This document shows positions 32,358-43,385 of a stretch of DNA of 64,000 nucleotides, in pieces. Source of the DNA: Neopestalotiopsis rosae (Eukaryota; Ascomycota; Sordariomycetes; Amphisphaeriales; Sporocadaceae); the NCBI GenBank assembly GCA_023078685.1, contig JALGAS010000002.1, positions 2,170,001-2,234,000 of the forward strand, written 5' to 3'. The stretch's first letter is position 1; each line of letters starts with the position of its first letter. Below the pieces are notes generated by a model. That model was not told where the DNA came from. It worked only from the letters and a program-made list of their open reading frames with translations, and did no database searches. The translations under genes were made by a program, and so were the position numbers.

Positions 32358-33473
32358 TTTTGCTGTGGGTTAGTCGAGTCTGGTGTGGTGTTGACGGGGA
32401 CTGAAGTCGAAGAGATTGGGCGGGCACGAAGATCGAGGAGAGGAAGGGAAGGACTATCAGAAAAAACCAGCTTGGCTCGAAAATTCGGGTCCAGGCGCAA
32501 AATCAAAATTTCTGGTGGACGTTTGTGGGTTGCAAATTGAAAGAGGAAAGGCGTCCTGGCCCTGGCTACGTAAAAGTGGCTGAGAAGAATGTGGCTGGTG
32601 CAGATTGAGAAAAGCACAGACCTCAAGGCTTGCCTGGCATTTGGCAGTCTGCGTGGGGCCTGTTGATTCTGCTCGCTGCGCTGCATTTGGATGTGGAGCG
32701 CCAATTGACCTTTCTTGCGACTTTGATGCCCCGCAGTTTCGGTTTCTCAGTGTGTTTCCAAGCAGCAACAGAGGCATGAAGGTTCCGACAGGACTGAAAA
32801 AGATGTAAATCATTCAGTATACCTCTGGCTTCGTCTTTCGGTCACTAAGAGAATTTTCGTTCGCGCAATCAGAAATACGATAAGCATGCTGTCAAGGACT
32901 CGGTTGCTTCTGACAGGCCGCGTGGCTGGCAGTGGAACGTTTCCTCGACCAGGTATCAAGTTCCACTGGATGATCTGATCTATGGTTTACGATCCATGTG
33001 GCATTCAACTATCTCGGCGGTTCTCCGAAGAGCGATGATCTGAGACAATCGTTCAGATTGGCAAAGGCAAGAGAGTTCCGCGCATAATGCCAAAGTGGTT
33101 TGCTTGCACGTTCTTGATCAATCAAATCAATAGTACAGGGGCGTTTATGAAGCTTGGTCAATGTCTCCCTTGAACCTTCAGTACTTTGTCTCGCCAGCTC
33201 CTTTTTACAGCTCTTTACTCCAGTCTCGTGACTATAGGCGAGTCAAGTGCTTGGCTGTCCCTGGTATGCATCCTTCGAGTTTCCGCTAGCTGGGAAACTA
33301 TTAGCTGTCGCCGTGCCGTCAGCTAGCTATAAGCAGGGTTACCTGCATTCATGGCGTCCGTCCGCTCGTGCGAAAATGCTTCACTAGGACCTCGGGTCCT
33401 CGAACTGTTTTTCCATACTCTGTGCGTTGCTTTGCTTTGCTTTCGAGTTGCGACCACCTCATAGTCCGTCGCC
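32358..33473. promoter_or_regulatory. Divergent upstream region of RPL26 and the LaeA-like gene
   Basis: 1.1 kb between divergent start codons. The L26 side has GTCAACACCACA (minus strand, 32384-32395). It also has ATTCGGG ... GCGCAA near 32483-32500, resembling TTTCGGGCAAGCGCAA near 4781 in the S25/S5 promoter. The other side is pyrimidine-rich before 33474. No gene seen. Confidence 0.5.
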
Positions 33474-34877
33474 ATGTCCGAGGACTACGGATCGAATAGC
33501 ATGGACATGGTACATCATGATGTCTCACCCCCCCACGACGCCACAGCCGACGAAAGCACCTTGCTAGATGACGAAACTCACGAAGCCTCGAGGACTTCTC
33601 GCGATTCTGCCCTTTTTGATGGCCAGGATGAAATTATCAGGCAACTCGAGGTAGACTCGAATCGTTCCGATAATGACTCTTCACTGGGATCTGATATCAC
33701 ATCGTGAGTTATGGTGTTAAGACGTAGAGTGGGCAAGCGTCAGCTCACAATGATATCAGTATGTCGGCTTCCATGCGGAGTGAAGATTACGAGTTCAGAT
33801 ATCACCATGGACGGAGATATCAAAGCTCCAATGATGCATATCACCTGCCAAACGATATTGTACGCTGATGCTTTATTATGAACCTCGTAAGATGTCGTTT
33901 TTCAGCTGAGGTCCGAGATGACCTAACTTTTGTCATTGTTATACATATATACAGCAAGAAATGGACCGTCTAGAGTTGCAACACTTGATATGGCTAGAAC
34001 TCTGCGGCGGGCGTCACAACCTCGCGCCCATCGACCAGATCAACGTGACGCACGTCCTCGACGTGGGCTGCGGCACGGGCAACTGGGCCATAGACTTTGC
34101 CAACCTGCACCCGCAGGTCCAAGTCGTGGGGACGGACCTGTCACCCATTCAGCCAGAATATGTACCCGTCAACTGCACCTTTTACATCGACGACGCCGCC
34201 CAGCCCTGGTCCTTTCACCAGCGCTTCGACTACGTCCACGTCCGCGCCCTGACCATGGGCATCGCCGACTGGGATCGCCTCGTCGACCAGGCGTATCAGT
34301 TCCTGCAGCCGGGCGGCTTCCTCGAGCTGCAAGAGTTCCACATACCCATCGAGTCGCCCGACGGCTCGGTGAAGCCGGGCGGCGCCCTCCACCGCTGGGG
34401 CGAGGCCATCCGGCGCGTGTGCGGCCGGCTCGGCATCGACTCCATGGGCGCGCTGCAGCACCCGGAGCGCCTGCGGCGTCGCGGGTTCGCGGCCGTCGAC
34501 GAGGTCCACCTCCGGGCCCCCCTGGGACCCTGGGCCAAGGGCTCGCGGCAGAAGCGGCTCGGGTGGATGGGCCGCAAGGACCTCTACGAGGGCATCGACG
34601 GCATCAGCAAGAAGCTGTTCGTCATGATGGGCGAGGGTACCGAGGACGAGGTGGATCGGTTTCTGGACGAGTGCAAGAGCGAGCTCATGGATTCATCGGT
34701 ACATTTTGACAAACCCTCCTCCCTTCCCTCCCTACCTCTCTTCGTTCGCGCGGCTTGCCCGAAGGGCTCAGTAAACGTTCTTGTGATGAGGTCAGTTTTG
34801 ACTAATACTGAATGCTACAGATACATGCGTGCATGCCCCTAGACGTTACTTGGGGGCAACGGCCTTTTGACAGTTGA
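33474..34877 (+). CDS. LaeA-like SAM-dependent methyltransferase
   Basis: Four exons (33474-33703, 33760-33859, 33955-34698, 34821-34877) give 376 aa. The first 110 residues are acidic and disordered, then comes a class I methyltransferase fold. Motif I is DVGCGTGNW at 146-154, with VVGTDLSPIQPE (motif II) and FLQPGGFLELQE beyond. The start of the fold (QEMDRLELQHLIWLELCGGR) and the C-terminus (IHACMPLDVTWGQRP) match the LaeA-like family of secondary-metabolism regulators and relatives. The last intron is inferred because it restores that C-terminus. Exon 3 is far richer in G and C at third positions than exons 1-2. Fungi have many paralogues, so this is not necessarily LaeA itself. Confidence 0.9.
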
Positions 34878-35514
34878 GATATCGTTGTGCGTCAGAGTAA
34901 CAAGTGGTAGAACAGGACACTTTTGAAGATGGGCCTTTCAAGATCGGGAACGATCATTTCTTGGCTCAGACAGGCTTGAAGACGAATTTGGGAATAATTA
35001 TTATCATGATATGATGAGGTGCAGATTTACTACGTGGATCAAGATTAAGCGTTGATCATCTGTGACAAGTAATAATAATCATTTATAAACTCACAGGCCG
35101 TAGCACGTGGCGACGGTGATCTACCGTGCATCTGCCAAATCTTAATGTAAACTCTAATGACAGCGGTCGATAATTCAATATCTTGGAGCACTCTTGGTTC
35201 AAGGTTGCATATACAGCATTCTTGTTGAATTGTATTATTAGTTGTATATTAGTTGAGTAGGTTAGGTGAGTATTGCCACACATGCAGATTCATGTCTACC
35301 AAAACCAGTGTACTCCAGGACGCCGTTAATGCCAATCATTTTGCTTGCCCTCGAGCGTCTACAGCATCTCATTCGTAACCTCCCCATTCATGCCTGCCCG
35401 TCCATCCCTAGTCATATGTACACGTATTTCTTTCATTACAAGGGCATATAAAGAATTTCATGTCTTGGTCTTCTGCATAAAGTGTTGTGAAACACCTTTG
35501 GAAAAAGGGGAGCT
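34878..35514. other. Convergent intergenic region, 0.6 kb
   Basis: AT-rich 3' flanks of the methyltransferase and hydroxylase genes. Nothing else seen. Confidence 0.5.
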
Positions 35515-36710
35515 TTAAGAAGACTTGACGACAGTAACCAGCTCGGTGCCAAAAATGCGGTCCCAGAACTTGCTGGTAACGCCAAAGCCGAGCTCGTAAT
35601 CGAGGAAGTGGTGAGCGAGATGGTACTTCTTGAGCTCCTTGTACCAGAGAGGGAGGTTCTGGTGGTGCAGGAAATAGTGCGTGAGATCGTAGCAAATGTA
35701 GCCAAAGATGCCGCCGCAGAATACGGCCGTGGCCATGTGCCAGTTCCAGTAAAAGATGGCATGGGCCAGCTTCCAGAATGGAGTTGCCAGTACGACGAAG
35801 AGGGTAGGCGGCATGACGAGGCGATACCTGTCCATGGGGAGGTAGTGGTGGACACCATGCAGAAGGAAGTGTAGGGTAATGCCTACACGGTTGTCGGGAA
35901 GGTATCTATGGCGGATTAGTTACCAAATACTATTGCATCTAATCTTCTTGTGGAATAGTTGACTTACCCGTCAAGGTGGAACAAGAATCGGTGAAGAACG
36001 TATTCGACGAGAGACCACAGGAAGAGACCGAATCCAAAGCACGTCGCCACCTGGCTCCAGCCAGTGAGGCCCTCGTGGGAAGTGTACGTGCCATAGGCGA
36101 CTGGTGGTAGCCACACCATGGGCACTACCCACCAGGGTGTCAGACTGAGAGGCTCGAGGAAGTTTCCAAAGAGCGGCGCGCTGGCGCCTCCCTTGTAGTG
36201 TCTGGGGCGGTGAACCTGGTCGAGATAGAACTCCTTGCTGAAGCCGCTCCTCCAGACCTGCATCAGCATGGGCTTGTTCAGGTCAATGAACTTGTGCACC
36301 TTGTAATCGGTGTTGTAGTCGGTATCCTTGCTAAGGTCCTCCTCGCAGCTCATGCCCGTCCGCGGGTGGACGAAGGGCGTAACCTTTTCGTTGATCTGCA
36401 CATCGTTGCCGTTGACCTTCTTTTGCAGGTCGTGGTCGACCGCGATCTTCTCATTGACGACGAATCCAACCAGAGACTCCTCCAAAATCTCGTACGCCGA
36501 GTCCGAGTGCGTGTGGGAGTCTTGGTCCTTGAGGATCTCGGTGATGTCCTTGCCTCCCCAGTCGAGGATTAGCTCGGGTCCGCCGGGATGACCCTCGAGA
36601 AAGTCGGTCACGTCGTAGACATTTGCGCCGATGGTGACATAGCAAGACTTGCTGCTGCTATGCGACTCTACCTCGGCCTGGGTCAGGGTGGGGAGAGTGC
36701 GCGATGGCAT
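35515..36710 (-). CDS. SCS7: Ceramide very-long-chain fatty acid 2-hydroxylase (Scs7/FA2H type)
   Basis: Hydroxylates the N-acyl chain of ceramide at C2, in the ER. Exons 36710-35968 and 35905-35515 give 377 aa. An N-terminal cytochrome b5 domain has HPGG at residues 41-44 as heme ligand site. Membrane segments follow, with the di-iron histidine clusters of the fatty acid hydroxylase family: HRFLFH (240-245), HFLLHGVHH (260-268), HYFLHH (324-329) and YHLAHH (342-347). Length and order match yeast Scs7. The intron (GTAAGT) splits the Gly codon after HLD. All expected histidines are present, so the enzyme should be active. Confidence 0.96.
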
Positions 36711-37750
36711 GGTCGCGATTATTTCGTCTGTTGACTTGATCTGCTTCCGATTCGGACGACAGGGGTATTCTCAACAGTCTCGATTGAGCCTTGTGAGAGT
36801 TCCTAGAGGCAAGGAACGCTGAAACAATTGAAAGCTCTGAGGTCAAAGGAGTGGAAACTCGAATATTGTCTAGAACCTGCAGAAGAGAAAAAGAAGGGAG
36901 AGAGAAGAATCCACGAGCTTGGTCAGCGGTAGGCAGAATAATAATCAAGAAAAAAACCCAAGCGCCTCTGGGATTTGTTTATTTGAGAAAGATCTAACCT
37001 TAGGTGGATTTTTAGGGGTTTAATGAAGATGCAGAAGCAGCAGAACAGGATCGACAGAGAGTGGCGCTACCACCCAATGTAGCGCGCGGAACTGCACGCT
37101 GCCGTGGCGCGTTTAGTGGTCTGACTGTCGTGCAACGCCCCTGTAAGGGCCCTGTAAAGAAAAAAGGATTCTTGCTCGGTGCTGCCATGCACTTACCTAA
37201 GCGGCCGACAACAATGCTTGAAAGGAGACGGCGGCCTCAAGTGCATTTCGTTTGACGGACGCCGAAGAACCCGAGATTGACACGTGCGATATGGAATTAT
37301 TGAGTAGAGCAAATCCCGACCTCTTTTTCTCAATGTTGGCTACGGGATTCAAATATCATAATCGTTCCATTCTCTTCTTTTCTCTCTGATATGGACCTTG
37401 CGGTGTACTCTTCAGTGTCACCTTAAAAGCCAGTCACCGATATAATCAAAGGCCGATTGTGTATAAGAGGCTTATCAGCACCCAATAATCAGGTTCACAA
37501 TTACCCGTAAAGGTAGACCTTCTGCTTGTATTCTTGTAATCTCGTCTTGTCCAGGCATCATCATAAATGGATGAGCCTCAAATATAACGCCTGGTGTCAT
37601 GCAACGAACGCTCTCCAAAATGCTAAGCGCCTCCTACAAAATCAAACCACTTGACCATCGCCCATGCTGTGTAAACCTACGCCTCTGTACTTTTTGTTAA
37701 AATCATGCCCTCGACCTCGTTCGACTTTGTATATCTTGTGTGCATGCCCT
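36711..37750. other. Intergenic, 1.0 kb
   Basis: Promoter of the hydroxylase on the left, 3' flank of the Ima1-like gene on the right. No gene recognised. Confidence 0.5.
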
Positions 37751-40120
37751 TCAAACAAAGACGTGCCAGAACTGATGCGCAATCATGACTCCCAACAGTG
37801 CATTTCCCAACATGCCGCAATTGACGTCTTGCCCGCCAGTCGCCCATATCTTCCAAACGAGTGCCAGCGCTGCAAAGACTTGCGCATATCCCAACGTCGC
37901 CCACGACAGGGTGAAGACAGAGGGCTGTTTCCCGTGCCTCACCTGTGCATTGACGAGCAGATCAGCCGTCAGTCTGATGGACACGATCAGACATGCGCAT
38001 ATCGCTGCAAGTCCCAGTGTCGGACCATATGACTCCTCGGTTCCCAAAGCAGTGACCCAAGACCACAATGCGCCAAAAAGAACAACCAATTCAGCCATGC
38101 GCTCCTTGCTATTGTTTTGTAACGTCATTGGGGTGCCATCGGCGGTTAGAATTACATTCTTCGTGCTCCTTCTCGCTGCTGCCCTTCGGTCCTCTGGATC
38201 CGGGCTGATACTAAAGGAACCCATCATACTCGATAAGCCATCTCTGGGGTCGTCTTTGGGACCGGGCGCATGAAAGGATGCGTCCTTGAGAACGAAGCCA
38301 GAGTCATTTTGCTGAGATCCTCCACCAAGGTCGAGCGCTCTACGCGGACTGGCGAAAAAGCTATCCTGTCTCTCTTTAGGACTCTCTCGTATTACTGGCT
38401 TGGGAGGGTTTCGTAGCCTTTGTGCTGGAGTTGTAGGTGCTGGCGGTACCTTGTACCAAAACGCACCAGGTTTGGGATCAATCGGCGTATCGCCAAAGCC
38501 CAGTGGTGTGTTGGCAAACCTTGGGTTCGGGTTCTTGACCTTGTATGGATTATGGGTACTAAAGGCCCTGTGTTGGGAGCCAGATGGTGACCAATCCATC
38601 TCGTCGCCATTACGCGCCGGTTGGCTTTGGCTTTGAATTCCAGGGCTCACAGGTGGGCTGGAGAAACTCAGCGAGCTGGGCCCAGGGCCACCTCGACTCT
38701 GATGATGGCGGGATGGCGTACCAAAAGAACCATTCCGCACAAAACTGCCACCTCTGCTTATGCTTTGGTATGGGCTAGAGGCAGGCACCGTTGGTGACGA
38801 GTTGATGGTATCCATTGATGCCGACGGTGCGTCTAGAATCTCGTCCAGGACTCCTGCCATGTCGTTTGAAGGCCTAGGCGGTGGCTCTGCGACTCTCGGG
38901 GATCTTTCCCGGAAAGAAGAAGCTTGTCGTGTTCCAAACAAGCCAAATAGGGAGCTGTTATCCGTTCGGATAGCCTTTCCTGCAACATTATACACGTAAA
39001 ATACCAGCCAACCAATGACAAGATGCGCACCCAACTGTGCTATAGCTGGAATTTCCTCAACTTCACTGTACTGGGACAGGAAGAGGCATGCGCATCTAAT
39101 GAGAATAATGACCAGCTGATATGTGTACCACTGGCGGAATCCCAGAATATGCGACGTGAAGCCTCTGATGGTCTGCTTGAACCGTGGATTCCATGCAAAA
39201 GCCACCAGACTCGTGTTGATTGCGAGTTTGATGAAGCGGTCGGATCTCGGTAATATCGCAATGATCCAGGCGCAGGTTTCGCGTAGCACTGCCACTACAA
39301 AGTTGTTGCTAATTTCATGGCCGTTTTCGACAAAGACGATGCCCAGGGCCACGATATGCCACAAGGCCTGGAGGAGGAAGCCAAAGTGCCAGATGAATTT
39401 TCCTGCCATATCCACGTAGTCGAGTGCGGTGCGCGTTCTTGCCTGGTGACGGCGCTGTTTTGTCCGGTCGATCAGTCGTCGCATATGATCTGTTTTGGCC
39501 GTGTAGCTGGCTTTTCTCAGCTGCTCCTCGACCTTGGGTTCGCAGTCGATGCAGACCTGCGGGTATCTTGCTTCCAAGTCTCTTTTCCATGTGCGATAGC
39601 CTCTCATGCGCACGGCATATTCGGGATCATTGGGATCATCTGGAAACTCGTACTCTTTCAAGGTCCTTGCGAGGATCTCTTGATTCCGGTGACATGTCGC
39701 GCAAAATATGGAGCTCGTCGAGTTAAAGACATCCATGAATGATTCTGGCGGTGGCGAGCCCAGCTCCTCGAAACTGAAAGACGCGTTGGGGCTAGTCGCG
39801 ATGCGAAGCGGCGCGGCTGGCTGCGCGTCTGCCGCCGTGCTTGATGCCGGAGGATCTGTAATTTCTCCATTCTGTACGCGACAGCAAGTCAGCAATCTTA
39901 CGCGCTCCCATCTTCATTGCGCAGCCATCACATGTTCTTCTGCTGACGCTGCCTGCCTGCCCCCTTTGGAAAGATGACGTACCCTATCGAGCCAATTTCG
40001 AGCCTCGCAATATCTGCACTCGAATGACTTTTGCCCAGTAAAGATTATATCTGAGCGGCGACCACAGTAGAAGCAGCTGAGCACGTTTCTTCTCGACCGC
40101 GAGCGCAAAGTCGGGACCAT
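37751..40120 (-). CDS. Ima1-type inner nuclear membrane protein
   Basis: Exons 40120-39983 and 39871-37751 give 752 aa. The N-terminus is the Ima1/Samp1 (TMEM201) zinc-binding domain: C16-FY-C19 and C35-RY-C38 with NWLDRNGEI across the intron, then a second pair (FCATCHRNQ, VCIDCEPK). Several membrane helices follow in the middle (for example FGFLLQALWHIVALGIVFV) and two or three at the C-terminus. A long Ser/Pro-rich nucleoplasmic-type loop lies between them. In fission yeast Ima1 sits in the inner nuclear membrane and links heterochromatin and the cytoskeleton to the envelope. The same role here is inferred from the domain. Confidence 0.9.
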
Positions 40121-41347
40121 GTTTTCTTCCTTCAGACCCCCTGTGCTCGGGGGGGTTCCAGCCGTCCTTTTCTCAAAATTTCGGTAGATTATCTCATCGA
40201 TGCAAGGCGCGCGGAAAAGAGGGCGCGTTGGATTAATACAGTGTATGCGACACCAAATTTAGGGTCGGTGGGTGTGTTTTCGCGAAAAACATTCGAAGGG
40301 TTGAGAACGCGACCCTAGTTTGACCACTTGGTTAACCTCAAATCCATCGGGCTGTTACAGCGATTGTTGACTTGGACTTGCACGTCTGTTCCACATGCAT
40401 TGAACTTTCTGGGGTCCTTATCGCTTATCGGCGGTATCGATAGTGGGGGTTTGGTAGGTACCTAGCTGCCCATCGAATTGCTGCGTGTCGCCTGTCGCCT
40501 GAATACCTAGCACCTAGCAGGGAGTTGAGGAAGAGCAACGAACAATGGAACACCAATCCATGTCAACTGCCAAGCCAGAGAGTATAATAAGACAAAGTAC
40601 TAACTTGTGGCCCACCCGCGCGTCTTCAGGGTGCGTCAAACAGCGTCGTCGCTCGTTTTAGTATGCCACCTTGCTTTAAATCCAACTGCAATAATAACAA
40701 GGGGCCAATCCACCACAGCGCCGACCAGCACCTAACAAGTACTGCTGGTCATCACCAATTCATCTACCTACCCAATCTAGATCACCGCACATCAACAATT
40801 TTGTCGCCAAGACACGAGATAAAGATTTCACGATTGTGATGCAGGAAGTTTCACTTATTCTATACTGTACCTGAATTTTCCCCCTAATATTCTTTGTCCA
40901 AGTAGCAGCTAACCATGCCACAGGAGCAAATGTTGTGTGTGTCTTGGTGATCGAGTTGACAAAGGCCAAGAGTCAGGAGATGCTGTGGAAATTGAGCGAC
41001 AACAAGTTATAATAGTGATTGGTCATTATACATGTCTTGACAAGTGTCTAGGATCTCACAGAGGGTATGAATTGATTTTCATCAAAGGGGATCACCGTGC
41101 CCTTCTTCGTTCACGGTACGCTCAGTCGCCGACGGGGACAAGAAACTACAGCACATGATTTCAGAGGCACAGTCTCCTCCGACATAACTCAGGATAGGGT
41201 CGGAGAATACAGTCTGCTTGGTTGGATACCTGCCAGCTGGAAGTCATACAGGGCGGAGTCGCCGCTGCCACCAGATCAGGCAGCGCCATAGAATCGGCGA
41301 CTGCATACACGAACCTGTAACAGTGGTAGCCACTTGAGGGTAAAACG
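40121..41347. other. Divergent upstream region, 1.2 kb
   Basis: Between the Ima1-like gene (-) and the Alg14-like gene (+). It contains GGTACCTAG and CACCTAGCAGG motifs near 40455-40520. No gene seen. Confidence 0.5.
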
Positions 41348-42912
41348 ATGGCCGACGATATGGATGACAATTCGAGCATCCCCCCCAGAGCTTCTCTGGC
41401 GGAGAGCTCTGCTACTAGTACTTCAAATACTGCAGCCCTGAGATTCCGAGAAACTTCAAGAATCTCCAGCACCCACACAGCTTCTGCGCATCCCCCCTCC
41501 ACCCAACAGGAATCATCACGGCCAACACAATCATCACGCACACCCCAAGAATCACACGAAGAGCAAGCTACCATGGATACGACCGATATCTCGATCGCTT
41601 CGTCGGTCACTGACCAATTCAGTCTTGATTTGGCTGCCGACTACCTCGGTCCCGTCGCGTACAGTACTGGCGAGACCCTTCTGCCTCTCATTCTCCTCAT
41701 GATTACAGCAATTTTCTGCTACTTCTACGGCAAAATCCTCATGTCTCTCGCCAGTCTGATCGCCATCGCCTCCGTCCAGCAGTACAAGGTAAGCTTAACC
41801 ATCCCAGATCAGTTTCATGGACGCACCCATGCTTACCAGACCTTAAGCTCCTTGACTACCAGTACCTGTCCTACAATCAGCGACGCGACCAGGATCGCCG
41901 GGGTGTCGGCCACGGCCCAACCTTCTATCTGCCCATCTTCCTCCATGTGATGCGTCTCTTCAACTTCTTCATGGTAGGTCCTTGCTCCTCTTCTCTTCCA
42001 TTGTGATGAAAAACTAACGTTCCAATCAGTGTGCTGCAATGCTCTTCGTCCTGCTCGGCTTTGGAGCTGCTAGCCTTTCGCCTACGTTGACTTACCTCAT
42101 CTTCGTACCCTCCTTCGTCCTTTTCCAATGCATCTACTGGCCTCTTCATGGTTACGTAAGTATTCACTCATCAGCCATTGTGAGAACAATATTCTGATTA
42201 TCCAAACTAGAACCTCCACCGCAACATCACCCAGTATCGACCCGACTTCGTTCGATCTCTCCCTGCAGCTCGCCAGCACAACTGGCATTACACCCATGGC
42301 GATTTCTTTCTCATATTTGCCGGCTCTGGAGGACACACGACTGAAATTCTCAGCCTCATGAAGCAGTTTGAGCCCTTTGATGAAACCATTTGCCGTCGTT
42401 ACGTCATCACCAGTGGAGATGAGCGCTCCGAAGACATGATCAAGCAGTTTGAGGAGCAGCGCGCCCAGAGAATGATCGCGGTTGGCAAGTTGCCAGGTGT
42501 CTATCAGGTTGTCACCGTTGCCCGAGCTCGCTACGTCGGTCAGAGCTGGCTCACCACGCCCTTTACCACCATCAAGTGCATCCAGGACTGCTACCGCATT
42601 CTCAACTTGCAGCGTCCTTATTCCGCACCCGGCGCCCCCATCGAATACCCGCAGACCATCCTCTGCAACGGTCCCGGCTCCTCGTCCATGTTCGTCCTGG
42701 TCTCCCACCTGATGCGAATGTACAGCATGATGCCGGCCAACCGCGGCATCACCATCTTTGTCGAGTCCATCGCCCGCGTCAAGAGCCTGAGCCTGACGGG
42801 CAAGATCTTCTACTACCTGGATCTTGCCGACGCCTTCGTCGTCCAGCACCGGGGCGTCGAGGACGTCTACCCCGACGTCGTCTGCGAGCCGATGCTCGTC
42901 AAGCGGGGCTAA
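41348..42912 (+). CDS. Alg14-family protein with long N-terminal extension
   Basis: Exons 41348-41788, 41863-41973, 42030-42155 and 42211-42912, all phase 0, give 459 aa. The C-terminal 200 residues match Alg14, the membrane anchor that brings Alg13 to the ER for the second GlcNAc of the dolichol-linked oligosaccharide. They show FLIFAGSGGHTTEILSLM (GSGGHT at 264-269), YVITSGDERS, then ILCNGPGSSSMF and IFVESIARVKSLSLTGK. Ahead of this lie a Ser/Thr-rich tail of about 100 residues and three or four hydrophobic segments, where ordinary Alg14 has one. Sequence around the motifs is also divergent from the textbook fungal Alg14. It may be a paralogue rather than the essential subunit. The splice sites are convincing because all three keep phase 0 with good consensus. 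Confidence 0.85.
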
Positions 42913-43385
42913 TCCCCCACGGGGTTCTGCTCTTCGGCTGGCGCTGAAGGGTGTGAGGGGGGGGGGGGGGGGGGGGCGGAGGGCCGCTGGCAGCGGCCGG
43001 CTTGCAAAAGAAAATGATTGTTTTGAAGTCTCCAGTTGGAGCCGCCGAGGGCACCCTCGGCGTAGATAGCTATGAAGAAATAAAAACACAATTTTAAAAA
43101 AGAAAACCAGGCTTCTTTTTCTTGCTCAACTACCGTGCCGTAAGCAATTTTCGAAAGGAATTTGTCGGAACGAAAGTAAATAGAGAGAATACTGGCAAAT
43201 GATCTCCCCAAAATGTTGCCCATCCGGTACCAAGGATCCCGGTTCTTCACACCCTGCCCGTAGGAGCGGCGGAAGTCGTCGTAGGTGTAGGAGGAACGAC
43301 CAAGCTCTTGATGACGGCGGTAGCCTCTGGTGGCTATTTTCTTCACCGCTGGGTCCGTTGGATTAGGAGTCGTCTGGGGATCCAT
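42909..43385 (-). CDS. Hypothetical small protein, convergent with the Alg14-like gene
   Basis: 158 codons from an ATG with a believable, non-repetitive N-terminal half (RSSYTYDDFRRSYGQG, then DPWYRMGNILGRSFASI) and one hydrophobic stretch (FLKLCFYFFIAIYAEGALG). The last 40 codons cross the G20 tract, read as poly-Pro, and the stop overlaps the Alg14-like stop by four bases. A T-rich stretch with CATAG near 43070 could be a splice acceptor, so the true C-terminus is uncertain. No family recognised. Confidence 0.35.
   Translation of the reverse strand: MDPQTTPNPTDPAVKKIATRGYRRHQELGRSSYTYDDFRRSYGQGVKNRDPWYRMGNILGRSFASILSIYFRSDKFLSKIAYGTVVEQEKEAWFSFLKLCFYFFIAIYAEGALGGSNWRLQNNHFLLQAGRCQRPSAPPPPPPSHPSAPAEEQNPVGD
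42957..42976 (+). repeat. Poly-G tract of 20 bases
   Basis: An uninterrupted G20 run lies 45 bases after the Alg14-like stop codon, in its presumed 3' UTR. It is followed by more G-rich sequence. Confidence 0.95.

Noticed and set aside
42097..43089. 330-codon frame antisense to the Alg14-like gene
   Set aside because: Opposite-strand shadow of GC-rich exons. It crosses the G20 tract and splice sites and has no domain.
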